Shown in pieces: positions 36,572 to 43,137 of a stretch of DNA of 64,000 nucleotides (positions are counted from its first letter, which is position 1; each line of letters begins with the position of its first letter). A program made the position numbers and the translations under genes. The DNA is from JACVRW01 sp963813495. GTDB lineage: Bacteria > Actinomycetota > Thermoleophilia > Solirubrobacterales > Thermoleophilaceae. The stretch is taken from positions 68,399 through 132,398 of the forward strand of contig CAWEZC010000009.1 of NCBI GenBank assembly GCA_963813495.1. The letters are read 5' to 3'. A model generated the notes under the pieces. That model made no database searches. It saw only the letters and a list, made by a program, of their open reading frames with translations, and was not told where the DNA came from.

Positions 36572-36785
36572 CGGCCAGGCTGATCCGCGGCGCACGGACG
36601 GTATCGCTTAAGGCTGCTTCCTCCCGGATCTGACCTGGTTCGCGAGCGTCCGCCGCGCGGGACCCGGCCATCTACGCCTCTGTCCGGCGTACTGACCCCG
36701 AGAGCGGAAGTCCCTCAGTCGGGAATTCAGCCCCGCTAGAGCGGCTTGCGGGTGCAGGGCACCGCTACCTCCCCGCCTAGCACGG
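36572..36785 (-). ncRNA. ffs: Signal recognition particle RNA, large (Alu-containing) bacterial form
   Basis: The minus strand holds the universal SRP domain: CCAGGTCAGATCCGGGAGGA followed by AGCAGCC (about 36612-36638). Its 5' part (from 36783) contains GGGGAGGTAGCGGTGCCCTG and CTAGCGGGGCTGAATTCC, which I recognise from large bacterial SRP RNAs with an Alu domain. The ends pair: GCTAGGC at 36781-36775 with GCCTGGC at 36580-36574, seven consecutive pairs including one G-U. Length about 214 nt. It lies upstream of dnaX on the same strand with two genes between. Exact ends are estimates from the closing stem. Confidence 0.88.
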
Positions 36786-36798
36786 TCCACCGCCTAGG

Positions 36799-37551
36799 CT
36801 AGCGGGCCGTCCAGCCCAGGTCCATGGGCAAAGCTGCTCCGCTGAACGCCGCGCCGCCCGGACCCGCGAGGAAGGCGACTACCTCGGCCACCTCCTCGGG
36901 CTCGATCAGCCGCTTGATGGCGTGCGGCGCGAGGATGACCTCGTCGAGCACGCGCTCCTCGGGAACGTCGTTGACCTCGGCCTGGCCGGCGATCTGGGCC
37001 TCCACCAGCGGAGTGCGCACGAATCCCGGGCACACCGCCGTGGCGTTGATGCCGTGCTCGGCGCCCTCGAGGGCGAGCGTCTTGACCAGGCCGAGCACTC
37101 CGTGCTTGGCCGAGACGTAGGCCGACTTGTAGGGGGAGGCCACGAGGCCGTGCACCGAAGCCACCGCCACGTAGCGTCCCTGGGGGCTGGCGACCAGCTC
37201 GGGCCAGGAGTACTTGGCCAGCAGAAAGGGGCTGCTGAGAAGCAGCGCGATGAGCTGGTCCCAGCGCTCCTCGGGAAAGTCGGCGACGGAGTCCACGTGC
37301 TGCACCCCGGCGTTGGGGACCACCACGTCGAGGCGGCCGAACTCGTCGCGCGCCGCCTGCACCGCCGCGCGGTTGCCTTCCCTGGTGGTGAGGTCGCACG
37401 CCACCGGACGGCCGGGCCCGCTGGGGTCGGGCTCGAGATCGGCTGCGACCACTTCCAGCCCGTCCTGCTCGAGGCGTGCGGCGATCGCTCGGCCGATGCC
37501 TCCGGCCGCTCCGGTCACGAGGGCGCAGAGGTTGTCCTCGGTCGAACTCAT
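36799..37551 (-). CDS. 3-hydroxybutyrate dehydrogenase (SDR family)
   Basis: Classical SDR: ALVTGAAGGIGRAIAARL cofactor motif, VPNAGVQHVDSVADFP, and the active-site stretch ASVHGLVASPYKSAYVSAKH with Ser, Tyr and Lys. The HGLVASPYKSAYVSAKHG form and AVCPGFVRTPLVEAQI are typical of D-3-hydroxybutyrate dehydrogenases that oxidise 3-hydroxybutyrate to acetoacetate. ATG at 37551; 250 aa. It starts 13 bp after the 5' end of ffs on the same strand, so the two may share a promoter region. Confidence 0.87.
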   Translation of the reverse strand: MSSTEDNLCALVTGAAGGIGRAIAARLEQDGLEVVAADLEPDPSGPGRPVACDLTTREGNRAAVQAARDEFGRLDVVVPNAGVQHVDSVADFPEERWDQLIALLLSSPFLLAKYSWPELVASPQGRYVAVASVHGLVASPYKSAYVSAKHGVLGLVKTLALEGAEHGINATAVCPGFVRTPLVEAQIAGQAEVNDVPEERVLDEVILAPHAIKRLIEPEEVAEVVAFLAGPGGAAFSGAALPMDLGWTAR

Positions 37552-37639
37552 GTCAGGGCCGCGATACCCGTTTCGGGGACGGGCCACGCGGGCGGCGGCT
37601 GCGTCTAGGCTGGCGCCGCCACCCGACGAGAGGAAGCGC

Positions 37640-38026
37640 ATGGCTCTCCGCATGCCCGTATCCACGGACGACGCCCCCGCGGCGATCGGTCCCTACAGCC
37701 AGGGAATCCGCACCGGCTCGCTCCTGTTCTGCTCGGGTCAGATCCCGCTCGACCCGACCACCGGGGAGATCGTCAAGACCGACGTCGAGGGCCAGGCCCG
37801 TCGCTGCCTGGAGAACCTGGCGGCCGTGTGCGAGGCCGCCGGCACCTCGCTCGACCAGGCCGTCCGCTGCACCGTCTACCTCACCGACATCGGCGACTTC
37901 GCGCGCGTCAACGAGGTCTATGCGCAGTTCTTCGAGGGTGACGATCCACCCGCGCGCGTTGCGGTCGGCGTGGCTGCGCTGCCCAAGGGAGCCGACGTGG
38001 AGATCGACGCGATAGTGGCGCTCTGA
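37640..38026 (+). CDS. ridA: RidA family reactive intermediate deaminase
   Basis: Hydrolyses reactive enamine/imine intermediates from PLP enzymes. PAAIGPYSQGIRTGSLLFCS, GQIPLDPTTGEIV, the conserved Arg/Thr pair in QAVRCTVYLTDIGDF and ARVAVGVAALPKGADVEIDA match. The catalytic Arg position is ARVAV. 128 aa; the ATG at 37640 follows GAGAGGAAGC, a fair ribosome site. Confidence 0.93.
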   Translation: MALRMPVSTDDAPAAIGPYSQGIRTGSLLFCSGQIPLDPTTGEIVKTDVEGQARRCLENLAAVCEAAGTSLDQAVRCTVYLTDIGDFARVNEVYAQFFEGDDPPARVAVGVAALPKGADVEIDAIVAL

Positions 38027-38065
38027 GCAGGCGTGCCGCCGACGCAACCCGGGTATGCGCGGGTC

Positions 38066-38368
38066 ATGGCGAAGACCAAGCAGGACAAGAAGCTCTACAA
38101 CCGCATGCGTGAGGGCGGGCTGCGCAAGAGCGTCGCCCGGCGCCTCTCGGAGCTCCCCGCGAGCACCGGCGGGGGCAAGAAGACCGCGCCCAAGCCCCTG
38201 CGTGACGCGATCGAGCGGCTCGAAACAACCGTCGACGAGCTGCGCGACCACGCCGGACGAGGCCGGCGCAGCGCGTCCGCGCGCAAGGCGGCTCGCACGC
38301 GGAGCGGCAAGGCCAAGGCCAGCAGCGCGTCGGCCCGCAAGGGCGCCCGCAGCCGGTCCAAGTCCTAG
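38066..38368 (+). CDS. Small histone H1-like basic protein
   Basis: A 100-residue protein that is very Lys/Arg/Ala/Ser rich. The N-terminal half (KTKQDKKLYNRMREGGLRKS, VARRLSELP) looks helical and the C-terminal 35 residues (SARKAARTRSGKAKASSASA, RKGARSRSKS) resemble histone H1-type tails. It probably binds nucleic acid; no named family recognised. ATG at 38066. It shares a CTAG stop overlap with kynU on the other strand. Confidence 0.6.
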   Translation: MAKTKQDKKLYNRMREGGLRKSVARRLSELPASTGGGKKTAPKPLRDAIERLETTVDELRDHAGRGRRSASARKAARTRSGKAKASSASARKGARSRSKS

Positions 38369-39588
38369 GTCACCCGCGGGCGTTCGCTCGGCATCTGGCG
38401 CTGGACGCCGCTCGCCACGAGCGTGCGCAGACGTTCGAGCGCATCGTGCACGTCGCTGAAGCTGGTGTAGAGGGGCGGTAGCCCGAGCCGGATCGAGTCG
38501 GGACCGCGAAAGTCGGGCACCACCCGCGCGCGCTCGACCAGGGCGCGCGTGATCGGCCAGGCCTCCGGATGGCGCACGCTCACGTGGGCACCACGGTGGG
38601 CGGCGTCACGGGGGCTCCCGAGCGTGAAGCCCAGCGGTGCGAGCCACTCGTCGTGCAGCTCGACGGCGTAGGCCGTGAGGGCGGCCGCCTTGGCGGCGAT
38701 GGCGTCGATGCCCGCCTCCTCGACGAGCCGCGCGCCCTCCTCGACCGCCACCAGCGCCGGCACGTTGGGCGTGCCGCCCAGGAAACTGCGTAGGCCCGGC
38801 TCCGGGTCCCAGGACCGCTCCATCTCGAACTGCCGGCGCTGGCCGAACCAGCCCCGGATCGGAGTGCGCAGCGCCGACTGGAGGTCGTCGCGCACGAACA
38901 TGAAGGCGGGCGCGCCCGGCCCGGCGTTCAGGTACTTGTAGGTGCAGCCCACGGCCAGCCCGATGCCCTCGGCGCGGATCACGCCCGCCGAGTGGCTCAG
39001 GTCCCACAGCACCGGTGCGGCCGCCGCGCTCTCGATCTCCGCCGTGGGAGCCACCGCGCCGGAGCGATAGTTGACGTGGGAGAGGCTCACCAGTGCCACC
39101 TCTCCCCCCGCCGCGCGCTCCACGTCCTCGGCCTGGGGGCCGGCGACCGGGTCGGACTCGAACAGGCGCAGCTCGCGGCCGTGAGCGGAGGCCAGACCCT
39201 CGAGCACGTAGCGGTCGGTCGGGAAGTTGCCGCTGTCCGTGACGATCGGCCCGGGCCGGGTGGCGAGGAGAGCGGACGCCAGCTTGTACAGATTCACGGT
39301 GGTGGAGTCCGACACGATCACCTCGCCGGGGCGCGCGCCCAGGGCCGCCTGGGCCAACAGATCGCCAACCAGTACGGGCAGGTCAAGCCATTCGTGCCAG
39401 GCGCTCACCAGCTCGCTGCCCCATTGGTCGAGCAGGGCGTGTACGCGCGCACGTGTGGCCAGCGGCAGTCGTCCGAGGGAGTTGCCGTCGAGGTAGATCG
39501 TGCTCGCGTCGGCGAACACGAAGCGCTCGCGGAAGCGGGCGAGGGGATCGGCGCGGTCGAGCTCCTGCGCCCGCTGACCGGAGCTCAC
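38365..39588 (-). CDS. kynU: Kynureninase
   Basis: PLP enzyme cleaving kynurenine to anthranilate and alanine in tryptophan breakdown. IYLDGNSLGRLPLATRARV, SDSTTVNLYKLASALL, DSGNFPTDRYVLEGL, WDLSHSAGVIRAEG and the PLP Lys218 in GCTYKYLNAGPGAPAF are all typical, with the C-terminal domain intact. 407 aa. Its GTG start overlaps the stop of the upstream alpha/beta hydrolase (GTGA), which makes a two-gene kynurenine unit likely. No tryptophan dioxygenase is in the window. Confidence 0.93.
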   Translation of the reverse strand: MSSGQRAQELDRADPLARFRERFVFADASTIYLDGNSLGRLPLATRARVHALLDQWGSELVSAWHEWLDLPVLVGDLLAQAALGARPGEVIVSDSTTVNLYKLASALLATRPGPIVTDSGNFPTDRYVLEGLASAHGRELRLFESDPVAGPQAEDVERAAGGEVALVSLSHVNYRSGAVAPTAEIESAAAAPVLWDLSHSAGVIRAEGIGLAVGCTYKYLNAGPGAPAFMFVRDDLQSALRTPIRGWFGQRRQFEMERSWDPEPGLRSFLGGTPNVPALVAVEEGARLVEEAGIDAIAAKAAALTAYAVELHDEWLAPLGFTLGSPRDAAHRGAHVSVRHPEAWPITRALVERARVVPDFRGPDSIRLGLPPLYTSFSDVHDALERLRTLVASGVQRQMPSERPRVT

Positions 39589-40265
39589 GCCTCGGCCTCC
39601 AGCCAGCGCAGCACCGGCGTCCAGGCGACCGAGCCCGGGTCGAGGTGCTCCATGTGCCCGACGCCGGGAAGGGTTACCAGCTCGCAGCGATCGCCGGCCT
39701 CGTCGGCGCGCTCGGCGTAACCGCGCCCGATCGAGACCGGCACCACCTCGTCGGCCTCCCCGTGGACCAGCAGCTGCGGGACGCCGATCGGCAGGCGCTC
39801 GATCGGCGAGGCGGAGTCGTAGCGCTGTGGCACCTTACCCGGTGCCCCGCCGAGCAGCACCCGCACCACTCCCTTCGAGAGGCCGAGCCGGTGCGCCTCA
39901 CGCAGGTCGAGGACGCCGGCCTGGGCCACCGCACCGGCGGGGCGGATGCGAGGCTCGGCCCCGGGAGCCGCGGGCGGGAGGCCGCGCCGCGCGGCGCCCC
40001 AGACGGCCAGGTGCCCACCCGCCGAGTGCCCGATGGTGGTCACGCGCGCGAGGTCGAGCGGCTCGTCGAGCCGGCCCAGATGGTCGATTCCCACGGCTAC
40101 GTCCTCGAAGGTCGCCGGCCAGCCGCCGCGGCTGCGCCAGCCCAGGCGGCGGTACTCGAGGTTCCACACCGCCCAGCCGCGGCCGGCCAGGTCGGCCACC
40201 AGCCGGTCCTCCAGTCGCAGCCGATAGCGGGCGCGCCAGAAGCCTCCGTGAATCAGCACGGCCAC
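39585..40265 (-). CDS. Alpha/beta hydrolase, candidate kynurenine formamidase
   Basis: Acyl-hydrolase with the HGGFW oxyanion motif near the start, nucleophile elbow GHSAGGH, Asp in HGEADEVVP and His in VGHMEHLDP. HGGFW and coupling to kynU suggest an arylformamidase that makes kynurenine from N-formylkynurenine, which is inference from context. The GTG at 40265 gives 226 aa, but the frame stays open to a TAG at 40359-40361 and the 31 codons between encode family-like sequence (SRRYSYGERRDQFGELTLPD) with no ATG, GTG or TTG; the true start may be non-standard or lost. Confidence 0.75.
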   Translation of the reverse strand: MAVLIHGGFWRARYRLRLEDRLVADLAGRGWAVWNLEYRRLGWRSRGGWPATFEDVAVGIDHLGRLDEPLDLARVTTIGHSAGGHLAVWGAARRGLPPAAPGAEPRIRPAGAVAQAGVLDLREAHRLGLSKGVVRVLLGGAPGKVPQRYDSASPIERLPIGVPQLLVHGEADEVVPVSIGRGYAERADEAGDRCELVTLPGVGHMEHLDPGSVAWTPVLRWLEAEA

Positions 40266-40427
40266 CGGAAAGGGGCCCTGGTGGTCGGGCAGGGTCAGCT
40301 CGCCGAACTGATCCCGTCGCTCGCCGTAGGAATAGCGCCGCGATTCGATGAGCGCAGCCTAGGCGCCCACGGTGTGCACACCCATCTGCCGCGACCCGGG
40401 ACGCGGGGCTAAACTGGGTCGCCTCCC

Positions 40428-40499
40428 GGGCGCGTAGCTCAGCGGGAGAGCGCTCGCCTCACACGCGAGAGGTCGCTGGTTCGAACCCAGCCGCGCCCA
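40428..40499 (+). tRNA. tRNA-Val (anticodon CAC)
   Basis: Full cloverleaf of 72 nt: acceptor GGGCGCG pairs CGCGCCC, D-arm GCTCAGCGGGAGAGC, anticodon arm CTCGC-CTCACAC-GCGAG with CAC at positions 34-36, T-arm CTGGTTCGAACCCAG, discriminator A. CCA is not encoded. A terminator follows 11 bp later. Confidence 0.96.
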
Positions 40500-40510
40500 T
40501 GTCGGGGATG

Positions 40511-40532
40511 CCCCGCCACAGCGGGGTTTTTT
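40511..40532 (+). terminator. Rho-independent terminator of tRNA-Val
   Basis: CCCCGC-CACA-GCGGGG followed by six T (40527-40532), the clearest intrinsic terminator in the window. Confidence 0.93.
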
Positions 40533-40960
40533 CGTGGGCCATTGGCACCCCACCCTTTTCCTCTCGACCCCCCCATGGAAGCGTTGTGGAAGCGGTTTTA
40601 TCGCTCCCTCCGTGACATAGCCACTGGAGGTAGCCGATTGAGCAGCACCACGACCTCAACGAGCCGACTAGCGGGAAGCTCAGGTTCAGTCAGGTCTGCA
40701 ACTACCTCATCCACGACTTGGAGTCGGGGACCTCGGGAGGCTGAACCACGACCACGTCAGGCGTCGTCGCGTCGGCAAACCACGCGACATCGTCCGCCCA
40801 GTACCCGCTGTTCCGAACAGGCCGAAGATCGGGCGCTACAGACTTAGTAGGTCAGCGGCTTCGCCATGCCGTGCTGGGCTGCGGCGAGCCGGTCCAGCCG
40901 CGCGCTTGATGCCGCTGCGAGCCACTTCCCTCAGCGGCTCACAGGCCATAGGCTGGACCG
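40533..40960. other. 428-bp stretch without a supported gene
   Basis: Starts the accessory half of the window right after the tRNA-Val terminator. A 101-codon frame (40542-40847) is open, but its product is Ser/Thr/Arg-rich with no recognisable motif. It may be decayed DNA. No repeat of the tRNA-Val 3' end was found at a far side. Confidence 0.5.
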
Positions 40961-41494
40961 ATGCGACGGCGCGCCCTACCCATCGTCCTAGCAACCACAT
41001 GCACGCTCGTCTTCGCTGGCGCTCCAGCCACCGCGCGGACGCAGCAGCCGGGCGTGACGATCTACGAGGCGTGCGACATCGTGGCGAGCGCACCCTACGG
41101 GGTCGGATACGAGTTCACCGGCGGCGAGCCCGGCGAGATTGTCTCGGTGGTGACCTATTACGACGGCGACTTCATCGTCGGCGTTACCGCCCCGCTGGAC
41201 GCCCAAGGCAGAATTAGCGGCCTCCCGTTTGACAGCGGGCGCGCGACGCCCCTTGGCATTGTCACGATTCGGGTCTTCGCCAACCCCGACGAGCTTCCGG
41301 TTTTTCCGGTCCCCGACCCGAGTCTGCGCCTCTTGGCCGAAGACAGGCTTGCCCATCCATGCGAAGGACGGCCACAACCTTCGACGAAGGATGCCTGCAA
41401 GAACGGCGGCTGGCGTTCCTTCGGCGTCTTCGAGAACCAGGGTGACTGCGTCAGCTTCGTAGCGACCCGAGGGACGAATCCGCCAGGACGGTAG
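40961..41494 (+). CDS. Secreted protein with C-terminal CKNGGW module
   Basis: Signal peptide MRRRALPIVLATTCTLVFAG then APATART. The middle (residues 30-130) is a strand-rich domain (YEFTGGEPGEIVSVVTYYDG) of no family I can name. The C-terminus DACKNGGWRSFGVFENQGDC then VSFVATRG is a short two-cysteine module found at the ends of many exported proteins of Thermoleophilia. Function unknown. 177 aa. Confidence 0.7.
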   Translation: MRRRALPIVLATTCTLVFAGAPATARTQQPGVTIYEACDIVASAPYGVGYEFTGGEPGEIVSVVTYYDGDFIVGVTAPLDAQGRISGLPFDSGRATPLGIVTIRVFANPDELPVFPVPDPSLRLLAEDRLAHPCEGRPQPSTKDACKNGGWRSFGVFENQGDCVSFVATRGTNPPGR

Positions 41495-41608
41495 GAGACG
41501 GCTCCACGCGGCGCGCTCAGGGCTTGTCGGGCTCAGGGGCGGGCGTAGCGACCTCGGCTAGGCACTGGTATGGACTCGGGGTCACCGGCAGTGAGATGAT
41601 CGCCAGAG

Positions 41609-42058
41609 GTGGACAGACCCCGCATACCACTGCGAAAGCCGGCCGGCGCGGTCCTGATCGCGCTCTCGTCGTTACTTGCCGGACCGACCCCCACACCGGC
41701 CGTGCATGCGAACGGCGGACCCGCTTTCTCGCTGCACGATTTCGCCTACACGAGGACAGCATTCATCCGGCAGAACGAAGTCGGCTACGACTTCGTCGAT
41801 CTGAACCACTGGCGAGTGAGGATCTGCACATCCCGCCCCGCGCGCCTTCGCATACGTGCGGTTGTCGACTCGCTCGACTTCGGTACCCAGACGTTCCGCT
41901 TCGTGCGCCGTCAGCCAGCCGGGTGTACCCGCCACCGCCTGCGAGCGGAAAACGAGGTGTTCCCGGAGGAGGGCACCGACTCCCGGCTACGCGTCGCCTG
42001 GCGAGACCAACACCGGCGCACTCGCTGGCTGACCGCCGGCGATCCGGCTCCGGACTAG
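41609..42058 (+). CDS. Putative secreted protein
   Basis: GTG start with an AGAGG just upstream. A basic N-terminus (MDRPRIPLRKPAG) and hydrophobic stretch AVLIALSSLLAGPTPTPAVH make a likely signal peptide. The mature part is about 110 residues, Arg-rich, with Cys near FCTSRPARL-like ICTSRPARL and AGCTRHRL that could form a disulfide. No family recognised. It follows another secreted protein by 114 bp. Confidence 0.5.
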   Translation: MDRPRIPLRKPAGAVLIALSSLLAGPTPTPAVHANGGPAFSLHDFAYTRTAFIRQNEVGYDFVDLNHWRVRICTSRPARLRIRAVVDSLDFGTQTFRFVRRQPAGCTRHRLRAENEVFPEEGTDSRLRVAWRDQHRRTRWLTAGDPAPD

Positions 42059-42233
42059 CCTTGAATCTTCGCCCCCTCCCCGGGTAGACACCGGACCCGA
42101 CCCGCAAATGGCGAGAACGGCGAGCTAGTCATCCACGCCCAAGAAGACACGCGTTGGCTTGGGCTGACTCGCGTTGGCGCCGTGGACTGGGCCAGCGTGC
42201 GGGTTTCCGAGCGAGATGAGTCCTGCCGTCGAG

Positions 42234-42291
42234 ACAAGGTGGAAGGCCTTGTGACCTCTACGGGTCGTGGGAGTTCGAATTTCACTGGGCA
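42234..42291 (+). other. Degenerate tRNA-like element
   Basis: Three successive folds look like the 3' half of a type II tRNA: a perfect stem ACAAGG-TGGAAGG-CCTTGT with 7-nt loop, a variable-arm-like hairpin GACC-TCTACG-GGTC, and a T-arm-like GTGGGAGTTCGAATTTCAC, then TGGGCA. The loop lacks U33 and no 5' acceptor or D-arm can be matched, so it is not a working tRNA. It could be a tRNA relic or the end of an unnamed RNA, since a strong terminator follows after 4 bp. Confidence 0.35.
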
Positions 42292-42295
42292 TGGG

Positions 42296-42318
42296 AAAGC
42301 CCGCTAAACGCGGGCTTT
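42296..42318 (+). terminator. Intrinsic terminator-type hairpin
   Basis: AAAGCCCGC-TAAAC-GCGGGCTTT, a perfect 9-bp stem ending in TTT, then CCTCGTT. It can act in both directions. On the plus strand it ends whatever transcript carries the tRNA-like element at 42234-42291. Confidence 0.7.
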
Positions 42319-42399
42319 CCTCGTTGCTCATGGATTCACCGCCCAAGATGGCTGTGGCGCGCCCGGGAGCGAGCGCGCCACCGCCTGCGGTGGGAGAAG

Positions 42400-43050
42400 C
42401 TATGCGCTTGCGCCTGCCTTGGGCTGGCGGAGCTTCGCCTTCATCTCCTCGACCTTGGCGTGGGCGTCTGCCTTGGTCTTGTCGACGCGAGCGTCACGCA
42501 GCTCCTTGCGAGCCTCGTGCTTGGCCTTCCGCTGCGCCTCCTCGGCCGCGGCGATCTCCTCCTCGACGTCGACCGCCGGCCGGCGCAGGACCTCGCCACC
42601 AAACCGCGCCATCGCGGCGTCGATGACCTCGGGGCCCTGCTCGGTGACCTGAGCGAGGACCGCGGTCCTCGTCGGCTGGACCTGCTTCGAGATCTCGCCG
42701 AGGACCGATTCCGTCGTATCGACCTCATCGATGTCGAACAGCGATCCGAGGAGCATTCCGTACGCCCCGCCGAGCAGCATGCCGAGCGGGCCGCCGATGA
42801 TCCCGATCAGCAGGCCGATCAGGCCGCCGCTCGCGGTGCCGACATAGGGGTCCTCGCCAACATCGCTCTTGACCTCGACGCGGCCCTCGCCGTCACGCGT
42901 GACGACGGCAGCGCCAGTGATCTTGATCTGGCCCTGGGAATCGAGCTGCTTTAGGTCGGTGAGCGCCTGGTAGGCGTTCTTGTCGTTCTCCGGGTCCTCG
43001 CCGAAGGTGATCACCAGCACGTTGTCCGGTGAGAAATAGTCGGGGGTCAT
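42400..43050 (-). CDS. DUF1269 family membrane protein
   Basis: N-terminal soluble part (VLVITFGEDPENDKNAYQAL, TDLKQL, AAVVTRDGEGRVEVKSDVGE) followed by two glycine-zipper membrane segments GGLIGLLIGIIGGPLGMLLG and GAYGMLLGSLF, then an acidic and Lys/Ala-rich coiled tail (AAEEAQRKAKHEARKELRDA). This is the DUF1269 layout, a family tied to stress but of unknown action. The ATG at 43050 has AAGGAAAGG nine bases upstream; a TTG three codons earlier is possible. The three-part regulatory element at 43110-43137 lies 59 bp upstream. Confidence 0.82.
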   Translation of the reverse strand: MTPDYFSPDNVLVITFGEDPENDKNAYQALTDLKQLDSQGQIKITGAAVVTRDGEGRVEVKSDVGEDPYVGTASGGLIGLLIGIIGGPLGMLLGGAYGMLLGSLFDIDEVDTTESVLGEISKQVQPTRTAVLAQVTEQGPEVIDAAMARFGGEVLRRPAVDVEEEIAAAEEAQRKAKHEARKELRDARVDKTKADAHAKVEEMKAKLRQPKAGASA

Positions 43051-43109
43051 TGGGACCAACCTTTCCTTGAGTGTGTTCTAGGGACGGCGCAAGGCTCCCG
43101 CCGACGTGT

Positions 43110-43137
43110 GTGAGCGGTCATCACAAACTTCGTGTGA
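43110..43137 (-). promoter_or_regulatory. Three-part element, copy 1 (DUF1269 / LuxR divergent region)
   Basis: Read toward DUF1269 it is TCAC-N9-GTGA-N7-TCAC with all three half-sites perfect. The inner pair has the form TGTGA-N7-TCACA. It fills the divergent region and ends exactly where the LuxR reading frame opens, so it could control both genes. Confidence 0.65.

Noticed and set aside
40359..40553. Minus-strand 64-codon frame across the tRNA-Val
   Set aside because: It is the well-known false protein (GSNQRPLACEASALPLSYAP type) that arises from reading a tRNA gene in antisense.
40925..40945. CGGCTCACAGG before the secreted protein gene as a further copy
   Set aside because: Only the last half-site fits; the expected GTGA seven bases before is CCCT.
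40428..42320. tRNA-Val as an integration site with the tRNA-like relic as the other end
   Set aside because: Only GTTCGAA is shared between the two 3' ends; there is no direct repeat of the tRNA-Val end, and no integrase gene was seen.
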